A DNA stretch of 64,000 nucleotides. Source: Streptomyces camponoticapitis (lineage in GTDB: Bacteria; Actinomycetota; Actinomycetes; Streptomycetales; Streptomycetaceae). The notes beneath the pieces are model-generated. The model was not told the DNA's origin. It searched no databases and worked only from the letters and a program-made list of their open reading frames with translations. The stretch lies in assembly GCF_014646115.1 (NCBI RefSeq), contig NZ_BMMV01000004.1, positions 1-64,000 of the forward strand, written 5' to 3'. A program made the position numbers and the translations under genes. Below, in pieces: positions 35,752 through 45,230 of the stretch (the stretch's first letter is position 1; each line of letters begins with the position of its first letter).

Positions 35752-38184
35752 ATGAAGGACGTCACCCCCCTGACCGAGGGCTGGACGCTGCGCCACGAGC
35801 GGACCGACATACCCGCGGCGGTCCCCGGCTGCGTCCACACCGACCTGCTCGCCGCCGGGCTGATCGAGGACCCGTTCGTCTCCCGGAACGAGACGGCCGT
35901 GGCCTGGGTGGGCCGTACCGACTGGCGTTACGACACCGTGCTCGCCCCTCGCGACACCGCACATGAGCGCACCGACCTCGTCTTCGACGGCCTCGACACC
36001 GTCGCCACCATCAGCGTCGGCGGCACCCCCATCGCCAACACCCGCAACATGCACCGGAGTTACCGCTTCGACGTCACCGACCGGCTGGATCCCGCCGTCC
36101 CGACACCGCTCTCCGTGGATTTCACCTCCGCCTACACCGAGGCCGAGGCGGTCCGCGCGCTGGTGGGCGAGCGGCCCAACGCCTATCCCGAACCGTTCCA
36201 GTACATCCGCAAGATGGCCTGCTCCTTCGGCTGGGACTGGGGACCGACCCTCGTCACCGCCGGCATGTGGAAGCCCGTCCGCCTGGAGCACTGGTCCACC
36301 GCCCGGCTCGCCACCGTCCGCCCGCTCGTGACCGCCGACGGCGCGACCGGCCGCGCCGAACTGCGTGTCGATGTCGAGCGGACCCCCACCTGCGGGATCC
36401 TCACCGCCCGTGCCCGAGTCGGCGACCACACCGCATCCGTCGACTTCGACGGCCCGCACGCCACCCTCACCGTCGAAGTCCCCGACGCCGCGCTGTGGTG
36501 GCCCCGCGGTTACGGAGAACAGAGCCTGTACCGGGCGGAGTTGGAGCTGCTCGACACCGACGGGACGGTCCTCGACCGCTGGGAGCGCCGGATCGGATTC
36601 CGTACGGTCACCCTCGACACCGGCCCCGACGCGCACGGCACCGCCTTCACCCTGGCCGTCAACGGTGAGCCGCTCTTCGCACGCGGCGTCAACTGGATCC
36701 CCGACGACGTCTTCCCCTCCCGCGTCACTCCCGACCGCTACCGCGCCCGCCTCACCCAGGCCGCCGAAGCGGGCGTCAACCTCGTACGGGTCTGGGGCGG
36801 CGGCATCTACGAGAGCGACGACTTCTACGACGTCTGCGATGAACTCGGCCTGATGGTCTGGCAGGACTTCCTCTTCGCCTGCGCCGCCTACCCCGAAGAG
36901 CGGCCGCTGCGCTCGGAGATCGAGGCCGAGGCCCGGGAGAACGTCACCCGTCTCATGCCGCACGCCTCCCTCGTCCTGTGGAACGGCAACAACGAGAACC
37001 TGTGGGGCTTCCGCGACTGGGACTGGGAGCCCGAGCTCAACGGCGACTCCTGGGGCGAGGGCTACTACCTGGGCCTGCTGCCCCGCGTCGTCGCCGAGAC
37101 CGACCCCACCCGGCCCTACTGGGCGGGCAGCCCCTGGTCCGGCTCCTGGGACCACCACCCCAACGACCCCGCGCACGGCACCGCGCACTCCTGGGACGTG
37201 TGGAACCGCACCGACTACACCGACTACCTCGACGCCGTCCCCCGCTTCGTCGCCGAGTTCGGCTGGCAGGCACCGCCCGCCCACGCCACCCTGCGGCGCG
37301 CGCTGCCGGGAGAGGAACTGTCCGCCACCTCGCCCGGCATGCTCCACCACCAGAAGGCCCACGACGGCAACGGCAAACTGGAGCGGGGCCTGGCCCACCA
37401 CTTCGCCGTGCCCGGGGCGGGGCCGGAGAACTTCGACCGCTGGCACTACCTCACCCAGCTCAACCAGGCCCGCGCCATCGCCACCGGCATCGAACACTGG
37501 CGCTCCCACTGGCCGGTGTGCGCGGGCACCGTCCTCTGGCAGCTCAACGACTGCTGGCCGGTGACCTCCTGGGCCGCCGTCGACGGCGACGGACGCCTCA
37601 AGCCGCTGTACCACACACTGCGGCGGCTGTACGCGGACCGGCTGCTCACCCTGCCGACCCGCGACGGCCGGCCGGCCGTCGTCGCCGACAACCAGTCGCC
37701 GGCACCCTGGGACGCGGAGGTACGGCTGCGCCGCATGGCCGCCGACGGCCGGACCCTCGCCGAGACGACGGTGACGGCGCGCGCCGGGGCGCGCTCGGTC
37801 GCGGTCGCGACGGTGCCCGACGACCTGCTGCCGGACGCCGGTTCCGCGAAGGAGTTCCTGGTCGCCGACGCGGGTGGGCTGCGGGCGGTCCACTTCCCCG
37901 TACGCGACCGGGAGTTCGCCTTCCCCGCCCCGCGCTACGACGTGGAGACCGTCCCCCACGGCGAGGGGGCCGGTGCCGTGGACGTCGTCGTCACCGCCCG
38001 TACGCTGCTGCGCGATCTGCTGCTCCAGGCCGACCGGCTCGCCCCCACCGCCGTCGCCGACCAGGGGCTGCTCACACTGCTGCCCGGCGAGAGCGTCACC
38101 ATCCACGTACGCGGCTGGGACGGCGACGGGGCCGGCTCGCCCGCCACCGTCCGGGCCGCGCTGTTCATGGTGGAGCCGGCGTGA
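35752..38184 (+). CDS. Beta-mannosidase (GH2)
   Basis: 810 residues, no signal peptide, so cytoplasmic. GH2 order: sugar-binding jelly roll, Ig-like domain, TIM barrel, C-terminal Ig-like domains. Acid/base Glu in LWNGNNENLWGF and nucleophile Glu in VAEFGWQAPP; GWDWGPTLV and RGVNWIPDD are typical of beta-mannosidases. It releases mannose from manno-oligosaccharides made by the GH26 enzyme two genes on. Start ATG 35752 with GGAG at 35740. The stop overlaps the lacI-type GTG (GTGA). Confidence 0.93.
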   Translation: MKDVTPLTEGWTLRHERTDIPAAVPGCVHTDLLAAGLIEDPFVSRNETAVAWVGRTDWRYDTVLAPRDTAHERTDLVFDGLDTVATISVGGTPIANTRNMHRSYRFDVTDRLDPAVPTPLSVDFTSAYTEAEAVRALVGERPNAYPEPFQYIRKMACSFGWDWGPTLVTAGMWKPVRLEHWSTARLATVRPLVTADGATGRAELRVDVERTPTCGILTARARVGDHTASVDFDGPHATLTVEVPDAALWWPRGYGEQSLYRAELELLDTDGTVLDRWERRIGFRTVTLDTGPDAHGTAFTLAVNGEPLFARGVNWIPDDVFPSRVTPDRYRARLTQAAEAGVNLVRVWGGGIYESDDFYDVCDELGLMVWQDFLFACAAYPEERPLRSEIEAEARENVTRLMPHASLVLWNGNNENLWGFRDWDWEPELNGDSWGEGYYLGLLPRVVAETDPTRPYWAGSPWSGSWDHHPNDPAHGTAHSWDVWNRTDYTDYLDAVPRFVAEFGWQAPPAHATLRRALPGEELSATSPGMLHHQKAHDGNGKLERGLAHHFAVPGAGPENFDRWHYLTQLNQARAIATGIEHWRSHWPVCAGTVLWQLNDCWPVTSWAAVDGDGRLKPLYHTLRRLYADRLLTLPTRDGRPAVVADNQSPAPWDAEVRLRRMAADGRTLAETTVTARAGARSVAVATVPDDLLPDAGSAKEFLVADAGGLRAVHFPVRDREFAFPAPRYDVETVPHGEGAGAVDVVVTARTLLRDLLLQADRLAPTAVADQGLLTLLPGESVTIHVRGWDGDGAGSPATVRAALFMVEPA

Positions 38185-39209
38185 GCGCGGCCGGGCGGCG
38201 GCCGACCATCAGGGACGTCGCCGCCCGCGCCGGCGTCTCGCGCGCCGCCGTCTCCCTCGCCTTCAACGACAAGCCGGGCGTGTCCGAGACCACACGGGCG
38301 CACATCCTTGAGACCGCCAGGCAGCTGGGCTGGGAGCCCAACCGCTCGGCCCGCGCCCGAGGCCCCCGGGGCACCGGAACCGTAGGTCTCGCGATCTGCC
38401 GCCCGGCCCGCCAACTGGGCCTGGAACCCTTCTACATGGACTTCATCTCCGGCATCGACAGCGTCCTCACCGAGCACTCCGGTGCCCTGCTGCTGCGTCT
38501 GGTGCGGGACACGGACGAGGAGATCGAACTCCAGCACCACTGGTGGAGATCGGGCCAGGTCGCCGGCTCCGTACTGGTCGACCTCCGGCGCGACGACCCG
38601 CGCGTCCCCGCCCTCGCCAGGCTCGGCATGCCGGTGGTCGCCGTCGGCCACCCGTCGCTCGCCGGGCCGTTCACGGCCCGGTGGACGGACGACGGTACGG
38701 CCGTCACCGAGGCCGTCCGCTACCTCGCCGCTCTCGGCCACCGCTCCATCGCCCGCGTCGGCGGACCGGCGGAGCTGGGTCACAGCGCCCTGCGCCGGGA
38801 GGCGTTCACGGCGGCCATGGCCGAACTCGGCCTGCCCGAGGGGCGGCAGAGCGCCACCGACTACTCCGGGGGCGCGGGCGCCCATGCCACCCGCTCGCTG
38901 CTCGCCTCCGCCGGGCGCCCCACGGCGATCATGTACGACAACGACCTCATGGCCGTCGCCGGACTGTCCGTCGCCGCCGAGATGGGGCTCCGGGTCCCGG
39001 CGGACGTCTCCCTGCTGGCCTGGGACGACTCGCAGCTGTGCCGGCTCACACACCCCTCGCTGTCCGCGATGAGCCATGACATCCACGCGTTCGGCGCCGA
39101 GGTGGCGCGGGCGATGCACGACGTCATCGGCGGCAAGCGCGTCTCCGCCCGGCCGGTCCCCACCCCGACCCTGACCCCACGCGGCTCCACCGGCCCACCG
39201 TCCCCGTAA
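38181..39209 (+). CDS. LacI-family regulator of mannan use
   Basis: 342 residues. LacI HTH: TIRDVAARAGVSRAAVSLAFNDKPGVSETTRAHILETARQLGWEPN, followed by a periplasmic-binding-like sugar domain. GTG start overlaps the mannosidase stop, so it is in the operon it probably represses. A Pro-rich tail (PTPTLTPRGSTGPPSP) follows the fold. Inducer is likely mannose or mannobiose (inference from context). Confidence 0.9.
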   Translation: MSAAGRRPTIRDVAARAGVSRAAVSLAFNDKPGVSETTRAHILETARQLGWEPNRSARARGPRGTGTVGLAICRPARQLGLEPFYMDFISGIDSVLTEHSGALLLRLVRDTDEEIELQHHWWRSGQVAGSVLVDLRRDDPRVPALARLGMPVVAVGHPSLAGPFTARWTDDGTAVTEAVRYLAALGHRSIARVGGPAELGHSALRREAFTAAMAELGLPEGRQSATDYSGGAGAHATRSLLASAGRPTAIMYDNDLMAVAGLSVAAEMGLRVPADVSLLAWDDSQLCRLTHPSLSAMSHDIHAFGAEVARAMHDVIGGKRVSARPVPTPTLTPRGSTGPPSP

Positions 39210-39271
39210 CCCCGCTTCGACGACCAGCGCGCCCCCGCAACCCCCCACCGAAGAGGAAGGTTCGCTTCGCC

Positions 39272-40273
39272 ATGCGCGGAAACCGATCCCGGCTCGTCAC
39301 CGTCGCCACGGCGGCACTCACCACGATGGTCATGTCCCTCACCGCCGCGCCCGCCCCCGCCCGGGCGTTCCCGGCCACCCCCAAGCAGGAGGTGCTGAAC
39401 TACCTCAAATCCATTGCCGGTTCAGGCGTCGTCTCCGGCCAGCACAACAAGGAACCCGCCTCCGCCCCCGGCCGCTACACCCAGCTGGTGAAAGACATCA
39501 CCGGCCAGTACCCGGGCCTGTGGGGCGGCGATCTCATGTTCCGCGCCGATGACGTCGCCAACCGGCAGCGCGTCATCGACCAGGCGAAGACCGAATGGGC
39601 CAACGGCTCACTCGTCACGCTGACATGGCATGTCTGCCCGCCGACCGCCGGCAGCTCGTGCGAGTTCGAGGGCGGCGTCAAGTCCAGGATCTCCAAGGAG
39701 GAGTTCGAGGCGACGGTGACCGACGGCACCGCCCTCAACACCGCGTGGAAGCGCCGCCTGGACGAGGTCGTCCCGTACCTCCGGCAGCTCAAGGACGCGG
39801 GCGTACCCGTACTGTTCCGCCCGCTCCACGAGATGAACGAGTCCTGGAACTGGTGGGGTGAGCGCCCCGGACCGAACGGCGGCGCCCGGCTCTACCGGAT
39901 CACCCGCGACCACCTCGCCGGCAAGGGCCTCGACAACCTGCTCTGGGTCTGGAACGTCCAGGACAACCCGGCGGGCGGCTGGAGTTCGTACTACCCGGGT
40001 GACGACTACGTCGACGTGGTGTCGCTGGACGTCTGGTACAAGGGCCACCCCAGCGCCTCCGACCACCAGCAGCTCCGGACGATCGCGGGCGCCAAGCCGA
40101 TCGCGATCGCCGAGATGGGCAAGATCCCCAATGCCGCGCTGCTCGACAGCCAGACACGCTGGTCGTACTTCATGCTCTGGTCCGAGCAGCTTCAGGGCAA
40201 CAACTCCAACGCCGAGATCCAGGCCGGCTACTTCCACCCACGCGTCCTGAACCAGGGCGAGGTGGCGCCCTGA
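39272..40273 (+). CDS. Secreted GH26 beta-mannanase
   Basis: 333 residues. Signal peptide 1-32 (RSRLVTVATAALTTMVMSLTAAPAPARA). GH26: WGGDLMFRADD, WHVCPPT, acid/base Glu in RPLHEMNESWNWWG and nucleophile Glu in IAIAEMGKIP. No carbohydrate-binding module, so it is a single-domain enzyme acting outside the cell. It lies 62 bases after the regulator gene and probably shares its control. RBS GAGGAAGG just upstream of ATG 39272. Confidence 0.94.
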   Translation: MRGNRSRLVTVATAALTTMVMSLTAAPAPARAFPATPKQEVLNYLKSIAGSGVVSGQHNKEPASAPGRYTQLVKDITGQYPGLWGGDLMFRADDVANRQRVIDQAKTEWANGSLVTLTWHVCPPTAGSSCEFEGGVKSRISKEEFEATVTDGTALNTAWKRRLDEVVPYLRQLKDAGVPVLFRPLHEMNESWNWWGERPGPNGGARLYRITRDHLAGKGLDNLLWVWNVQDNPAGGWSSYYPGDDYVDVVSLDVWYKGHPSASDHQQLRTIAGAKPIAIAEMGKIPNAALLDSQTRWSYFMLWSEQLQGNNSNAEIQAGYFHPRVLNQGEVAP

Positions 40274-40419
40274 GGTCTGTTTCAGAAGTCCCCTCCGGCC
40301 CACCGCGCATGGCGCGCGCTCCCTGCGTTGTCGAAAGTCGCCCGAGTACGCCCGGTACGAGAGCGATCCTCTCGTTCCCCGGCGCCTCCCGGGCGACGGG
40401 CAGGGGACGGCCGCCCAGG
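40274..40419. repeat. Possible decayed MITE/IS end after the mannanase gene
   Basis: Starts GGTCTGTTTCAGAAGTCCCC directly after the mannanase TGA and contains GCTCCCTGCGTTGTCGAAAG and CGCCCGAGTACGCCCGGTACGAG, repeats of a type common in Streptomyces intergenic elements. The first seven bases match the MITE ends at 24338/24503. No matching right end was found in this interval. Non-coding. Confidence 0.3.
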
Positions 40420-40815
40420 TCAGCTGTCCAGATCGACGCGCACCGTCAGCAGGTTCGTGCCCACCAGCCGCACCATCGCGCTGTTGCCCTTCGGCAGGCT
40501 CTTGAGCCGCGCTCGCGGGTCGTCCTCCGGCACGGGGTGGGCGGTCCCGGTGTGCCATGTGCCCTTGATCCGGACGCGGACCCTCGGGTCGGCCATGATG
40601 TTCCGTACGTAGTGCGACTTGTCGCCGTACTCCGACACCAGCCAGAACTCCTGGCCGACCCGGGTCCCGCCGACCGGGGTCCGCCGGGGCTGTCCGGACG
40701 TACGGCCCGTGGTCTCCAGCAGCACCTGCCGCGGCATCCGCCTGGAGAGCGGATTGGCGACCCACCTCTGCAACGTCGTGACGGCCCGGTGCTTGATCTC
40801 GTCGTAGCGCGACAT
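40420..40815 (-). CDS. Deazaflavin (F420)-dependent nitroreductase-family protein
   Basis: 131 residues, Ddn-like split beta-barrel: LLETTGRTSGQPRRTPVGG, FWLVSEYGDKSHYVRNIMADPRVRVRIKGTWHTGTAHPVPEDDPRARL. The family reduces nitro, quinone or enone substrates with F420H2 or protects against oxidants. Start ATG 40815. It stands alone and convergent to the mannanase gene. Confidence 0.9.
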   Translation of the reverse strand: MSRYDEIKHRAVTTLQRWVANPLSRRMPRQVLLETTGRTSGQPRRTPVGGTRVGQEFWLVSEYGDKSHYVRNIMADPRVRVRIKGTWHTGTAHPVPEDDPRARLKSLPKGNSAMVRLVGTNLLTVRVDLDS

Positions 40816-40953
40816 CCGTGACTCTCCCGTGTTCGATCGTCTCTCGGCCGTGTCCGCCGTTCGCGGGCCGCGGCCCGCTGTGGTGACGGCTTCTCATCCT
40901 TCTCTTACGCCGCTCATATGCTGTCATCACGCGCCGTACATATTTTTCGGGCC

Positions 40954-42402
40954 ATGTTCCTCACCTACCTCAGGCGCGAACTGCGCCGCCGCCGAAAGGC
41001 CGCGCTCCTCGTCGCCTCGGGGCTCGCACTCGGTATCGCGCTGGTCATCGTCGTCAACTCCGTCTCCTCGGGCATGCAACAGGCCCAGGGGAAGGTGCTG
41101 GAGTCGCTGTACGGACTCGGCACGGACATGACCGTCACCAAGGCGGCCCCGCCCGCGTCCGAGGGCGGGCGCGCGGGGCCCCGCTTCAAATTCGACGCGC
41201 AGGACGGCGACGAGACGCAGAGCAGCGACATCGTCATGCCGCAGGGCTTCCAGACCCTCGCGTCCAGCACGGTGGACGAGGTCGCCGGCCAGTCCGGCGT
41301 GTCCGACGCCGTGGGCGGCCTCAGCCTCTCGGTCCTCAAGGTCGACGGGGAGTTCAAGCCGGGTGAGTTCAAGCCGAAGGAGGGCGGCGCGAGCGGTGGG
41401 GGCGGTGGCGGCGGCGGACCGCAGGGTGAAGTACGGGGCGGGGGAGCCGCGTTCGACGTCAACTCCTACACCGTCTACGGGACCGACACCGCGCGGCAGG
41501 ACCTCGGCCCGCTGACCTCCTCCAAGATCACCGACGGCCGCACGTTCAGGGCGACCGAGACCGATGCCAGGGTGGCCGTCGCGGACTCGGCGTACGCGAA
41601 GGAGAAGAAGTACGAGGTCGGCACCGAAGTCACCGTCAAGGGAACGAAGTTCGAGATCGTCGGCATCGCCACCGCCGACAGCGGTGACGCGGCCGCGAAT
41701 CTGTACGTCCCGCTGAAGCAGGCGCAGACCTTGTCCGACTCCGAGGACAAGGTCACCACGGTCTACGTCCAGGCCGACGACTCGCAGCGGATCGACGCCG
41801 TCAAGTCGGCCATCCAGAAGAACATCCCGGGAACCACCGTCACCACGTCCGCCGACCTCGCCGACACCGTCTCCGGCTCCCTCTCCACGGCGTCCGGCCT
41901 CGCCGCCAACGTCGGCAAGTGGCTCTCCCTCGCCGTCCTCATCGCCGCCTTCGTCGTCGCGGGACTGCTCACCATGTCGGCCGTAGGCCGCCGCGTACAG
42001 GAATTCGGCACGCTCAAGGCCCTCGGCTGGAAGAGCGGGCGCGTCACCCGGCAGGTCGTGGGCGAGGCGATGGTCAACGGCCTGGTCGGCGGAGTGCTCG
42101 GCATCGCCGTCGGCGTGGCCGGTGCCTACGCGCTGACCGCCGTCAGCCCGTCCCTGACCGCCGAACTCGGCGCCATGGGCGGCGGCCCCGGTGGCGGTGG
42201 CGGCGGCCTCCGTACGGGCGGCGGCCCGGGCGGGCAGGCCGCCGACAAGGCCGTCGAAATCGCCCTTTCCGCTCCCGTCTCCACCGCCACGATCGCCCTG
42301 GCGGTCGGCCTCGCGGTGACCGGAGGCCTGATCGCCGGCGCCTTCGGCGGCTGGCGCGCCTCCCGGCTCCGGCCCGCCGACGCGCTGCGCCGTGTCGAGT
42401 AG
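40954..42402 (+). CDS. MacB/FtsX-type ABC transporter permease
   Basis: About 482 residues. N-terminal basic cap (MFLTYLRRELRRRRKAALLVASGLALGIALVIVVNSVSSG, key first TM), a large extracellular MacB periplasmic-core-like domain with a Gly-rich loop, then three TM segments (region LSLAVLIAAFVVAGLLTMSAVGRRVQEFGTLKALGWK, and two later) and terminal RLRPADALRRVE. Start placed at 40954; an ATG 12 codons earlier is possible, neither has a good ribosome site. Partner of the ATPase 88 bases downstream; likely exports a peptide, lipid or drug. Confidence 0.88.
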   Translation: MFLTYLRRELRRRRKAALLVASGLALGIALVIVVNSVSSGMQQAQGKVLESLYGLGTDMTVTKAAPPASEGGRAGPRFKFDAQDGDETQSSDIVMPQGFQTLASSTVDEVAGQSGVSDAVGGLSLSVLKVDGEFKPGEFKPKEGGASGGGGGGGGPQGEVRGGGAAFDVNSYTVYGTDTARQDLGPLTSSKITDGRTFRATETDARVAVADSAYAKEKKYEVGTEVTVKGTKFEIVGIATADSGDAAANLYVPLKQAQTLSDSEDKVTTVYVQADDSQRIDAVKSAIQKNIPGTTVTTSADLADTVSGSLSTASGLAANVGKWLSLAVLIAAFVVAGLLTMSAVGRRVQEFGTLKALGWKSGRVTRQVVGEAMVNGLVGGVLGIAVGVAGAYALTAVSPSLTAELGAMGGGPGGGGGGLRTGGGPGGQAADKAVEIALSAPVSTATIALAVGLAVTGGLIAGAFGGWRASRLRPADALRRVE

Positions 42403-42490
42403 CGAGCGCCCTGCACCCGGCACCGAGCCGGTCAGCCGTCAGTCGTCAGCAGTCAGTGCTCAGCAGAGCCAGCAGCCCAGGAGTCGCACC

Positions 42491-43171
42491 ATGTATGAAC
42501 TCAGCGGCGTCACCAAGCGGTACCGCAGAGGCAAGGACACCGTCGACGCGCTCGCCGCGGTCGACCTGACCATCGGGGAGGGGGACCGGCTCGTCATCAA
42601 GGGCCCCACCGGCGGCGGCAAGTCCACCCTCCTCCAGATGCTCGGCGGGCTCGACCGCCCCACCGCCGGCAGCGTCATGCTCGACGGCACCGACCTCGCC
42701 CGGCTCGGCGAGGCCGGACTCACCGCCGTACGCGGCCGGACCATCGGCTTCGTCTTCCAGAGCTTCAACCTCATCCCCACCCTCTCGGCCCAGGAGAACG
42801 TCGAGACGGCGCTCGTCCCGCTCGGTACGAAGGCCAAGGAGCGCCGCGACCGGGCGGCCGAGGCCCTGCGCTCGGTCGGACTGGGGGAGCGCCTGAACCA
42901 TGTGCCCTCCGAGTTGTCCGGCGGTCAGCAGCAGCGGGTGGCCATCGCGCGGGCGCTGGTGAAGCGGCCGAAGGTGCTGCTCGCCGACGAACCCACCGGC
43001 AATCTCGACGAGTCCATGCGCGACGAGATCATGGATCTGCTCGAAGGGCTCTGGAAGGAGCATGGGCTCACCTTCGTGATGGTCACCCACGACAGCGCCA
43101 TCGCCCGCCGTGCGACCCGTCTGGCCACCATCAGGCGCGGGAGGATCACCATCACCGAACGCCCGGATTAG
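42491..43171 (+). CDS. ABC transporter ATP-binding subunit (LolD/MacB type)
   Basis: 226 residues, one nucleotide-binding domain: Walker A GPTGGGKST (first Gly followed by Pro-Thr), Q-loop FVFQSFNLIP, signature LSGGQQQRVAIARAL, Walker B VLLADEPTGNLD, H-loop VMVTHDSAIA. The FNLIP...N and PTGNLD phrases are those of MacB/FtsE-like exporters. Start ATG 42491; the preceding 88 bases contain imperfect CAG-rich repeats (GTCAGC/AGTCAG) and no gene. Confidence 0.93.
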   Translation: MYELSGVTKRYRRGKDTVDALAAVDLTIGEGDRLVIKGPTGGGKSTLLQMLGGLDRPTAGSVMLDGTDLARLGEAGLTAVRGRTIGFVFQSFNLIPTLSAQENVETALVPLGTKAKERRDRAAEALRSVGLGERLNHVPSELSGGQQQRVAIARALVKRPKVLLADEPTGNLDESMRDEIMDLLEGLWKEHGLTFVMVTHDSAIARRATRLATIRRGRITITERPD

Positions 43172-43217
43172 CCCGGATACGGCCCGCCGTTCCCCGGACC
43201 TCTAGGTTGTGACCAGG

Positions 43218-43229
43218 GTTCCCGGGAAC
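43218..43229. promoter_or_regulatory. Candidate TetR operator
   Basis: GTTCCCGGGAAC, a perfect 12-base palindrome, 16 bases before the TetR ATG at 43246 and between -10-like TAGGTT (43204) and the ribosome site GAGAGG. Confidence 0.45.
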
Positions 43230-43245
43230 GGCGAGAGGTGGGCGC

Positions 43246-43842
43246 ATGGCGCGGGCCGGGCTGACGGCGCAGCTGGTGACGGTGGCGGGCGCCGAGCTGG
43301 CGGACGAGGTCGGGCTCGACCGGATCTCCATGTCGCGGGTGGCTCGGCGGCTCGGCGTGACGGACGCGAGCCTCTACGCGCATGTCCGTGGTCTGGAGGA
43401 TCTGCGCGGCCGGATCGCGCTGCTGGCGGCGGACGAGAAGAGCATCCGTATCGCGGAAGCGACGGCCGGGCGGGCGGGCAAGGACGCGCTGGTCGCGTAC
43501 GCCGACGCCTGGCGGGAGTACGCCCACAGGCACCCGGGCCGCTACACCGCGACCCAGGCCGCGATCCGGATCGATCCCGGGCTGGCGGCGGAGGCGGCCG
43601 GACCCCGGCGGGCGGTCGAGCTGGCGTACGGCATGCTGCGCGGCTACGGGCTGGCCGAGCCCGGCCTCACCGACGCGGTGCGGCTGCTGCGCAGTACGTT
43701 CCACGGGTTCGTCGCCCTGGAGGCGGCGGGCGGGTTCGCGCACGCGCGTGCGCCGCAGGACTCCTGGGTCCGCGCCCTCGACGCCCTGCACATCCTTCTC
43801 GTTCACTGGCCCTCGTCCAGTGAACGGGAGGACGGCTCCTGA
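43246..43842 (+). CDS. TetR-family regulator with WHG-type C-terminal domain
   Basis: 198 residues. HTH: TAQLVTVAGAELADEVGLDRISMSRVARRLGVTDASLYAHVRGLEDL (TetR helix-turn-helix). C-terminal half contains LLRSTFHGFVALEAAGGFA, the phrase of the WHG/TetR_C_33 group. Likely regulates the upstream ABC exporter and itself. RBS GAGAGGTGGG. Stops 37 bases before the convergent serine hydrolase. Confidence 0.9.
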   Translation: MARAGLTAQLVTVAGAELADEVGLDRISMSRVARRLGVTDASLYAHVRGLEDLRGRIALLAADEKSIRIAEATAGRAGKDALVAYADAWREYAHRHPGRYTATQAAIRIDPGLAAEAAGPRRAVELAYGMLRGYGLAEPGLTDAVRLLRSTFHGFVALEAAGGFAHARAPQDSWVRALDALHILLVHWPSSSEREDGS

Positions 43843-43878
43843 CCGCCCCGGCCGTCGGGGGAGGAGCGGTCGGCCGGC

Positions 43879-44964
43879 TCATCCCAGGCTCAGGTCGTCG
43901 CCCAGCGCCGCCGCGATCTCGGCGGCCCGCGAGAGGTCGTCCAGCCGGCGGGTCAGGAACGCGCACGAGTGGCCGTGCCTGACCGACCACCACGCCGCCG
44001 AACCGCCCAGCCCGCCCTTCGCGATCTTCCCGTCGTCACGTATGAGCCCCAGTGTCCAGCCGACGGTGGTCGCGAAGACCTCGTCGTGCCGGCGGACCTG
44101 AGGAGCCAGATACGCGGCGTGGAGTTCGCTGCCGAGCAGCCGGTGGACCGGCCCGTCCATGCGCGTGAGGCCGGCGAAGAACTCCGCCACGGAAGTCGCG
44201 GTGGCGTGCAGGTTGGCCGCGCCGAAGACCGACTGCCGCCAGGCGGTCGAGTTCATCCGCTCCATGTCCAGGAGACCCGCCGGGATGGTCAACCACGGCT
44301 CCTGGGGCAGCTGTTGGGCCCACCCGGGAGCGGCCGGCTCAAGATCGGCGACCCGGTGCAGTTCACCGTCGGGTACGCCGAACCAGCCGTCCAGCCCCAG
44401 CGCGGGCCGTACGACATCGGCGAACATCCGCTCCAGCGTGACGCCCGCCCCGGCCCGCAGCACCCCGTCGATCAGATGCCCGTAGGTCAGGGCGTGCTCG
44501 CCCAGCGACGTACCCGGGACGTACTCCGGAGCGGACTCGGCCAGGATCTCCCGCAGCCGGGCGCCGTCCAGCAGATCCGTCCCCGCGGCCGCCACCGGGA
44601 ACCGGGCCTGGCCCGCCTGGTGGGTGAGGACATGGCGCAGGGTGGTCCGCTCCTTCCCCGCGACCGCGTACCCCGGCCAGTACCGCCCGATCGGTTCGTC
44701 CAGCGTCAGCGCGCCGTCCCGGACCGCCACCAGGGCCGCGAGCGCGGCGAACGGTTTCGAGACCGAGTAGGGCTGGACCAGCGTGTCGGCCCGCCAGGGC
44801 CGCTGCCGCGCGGTGTCGGCCCAGCCGCCGCTGAGCCGGACGACCTCCTCGCCGTCCCGCCACACCGACAGACCGGCCCCGGTCTCCCGGCCGTCGTCCA
44901 CCATCCTCCGGAAGACCTGACGGACCGTCTCATAACCCTCGGCGACATGTCCTTCGACGTTCAT
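43879..44964 (-). CDS. Serine hydrolase (beta-lactamase/esterase EstB-like)
   Basis: 361 residues. Class C beta-lactamase fold: S67-V-S-K70 in YSVSKPF, Tyr region HALTYGHLIDGVL, and a WSVRHGHSCAF segment replacing the KTG box. Related proteins are carboxylesterases or D-aminopeptidases rather than lactamases. No signal peptide. ATG 44964 with GGAGGGGAA upstream. Its promoter region holds a CsoR-like palindrome. Confidence 0.88.
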   Translation of the reverse strand: MNVEGHVAEGYETVRQVFRRMVDDGRETGAGLSVWRDGEEVVRLSGGWADTARQRPWRADTLVQPYSVSKPFAALAALVAVRDGALTLDEPIGRYWPGYAVAGKERTTLRHVLTHQAGQARFPVAAAGTDLLDGARLREILAESAPEYVPGTSLGEHALTYGHLIDGVLRAGAGVTLERMFADVVRPALGLDGWFGVPDGELHRVADLEPAAPGWAQQLPQEPWLTIPAGLLDMERMNSTAWRQSVFGAANLHATATSVAEFFAGLTRMDGPVHRLLGSELHAAYLAPQVRRHDEVFATTVGWTLGLIRDDGKIAKGGLGGSAAWWSVRHGHSCAFLTRRLDDLSRAAEIAAALGDDLSLG

Positions 44965-45013
44965 CCCGATTCCCCTCCGTGACGCGGCGGACGTCCCGAC
45001 CACGCCGAAGACT

Positions 45014-45030
45014 ATACCCGTGGGGGGTAT
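45014..45030. promoter_or_regulatory. CsoR-like palindrome
   Basis: ATACCCGTGGGGGGTAT: ATACCC (45014-45019) and GGGTAT (45025-45030). CsoR copper sensors of actinobacteria bind ATACCC-N4/5-GGGTAT sites, as remembered. It is about 50 bases upstream of the serine hydrolase start; no copper gene is in view. Confidence 0.4.
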
Positions 45031-45230
45031 GTGGAGAAGGGTCGTACGGGCGGAGGGCCCGTGCACCGGGCGGGCGTGCCGGGCCGGGGCGGGCGGCGTC
45101 CGCTGAGCCGGCTCAGTGGCCGGGCACCGCAGGGCCTGACGGCGTGCGGCCGGCGGGGCCGACATGCGGGTGGCCGACGCGCGCCGGATAGTGGGTGGGT
45201 GGGGCCGGCTCTCGGGGTGGAGGCGCATCG

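Noticed and set aside
42403..42490. CAG-rich repeats between ABC permease and ATPase as a CRISPR or regulatory array
   Set aside because: Short imperfect triplet/hexamer repeats without regular spacers; intergenic low complexity.
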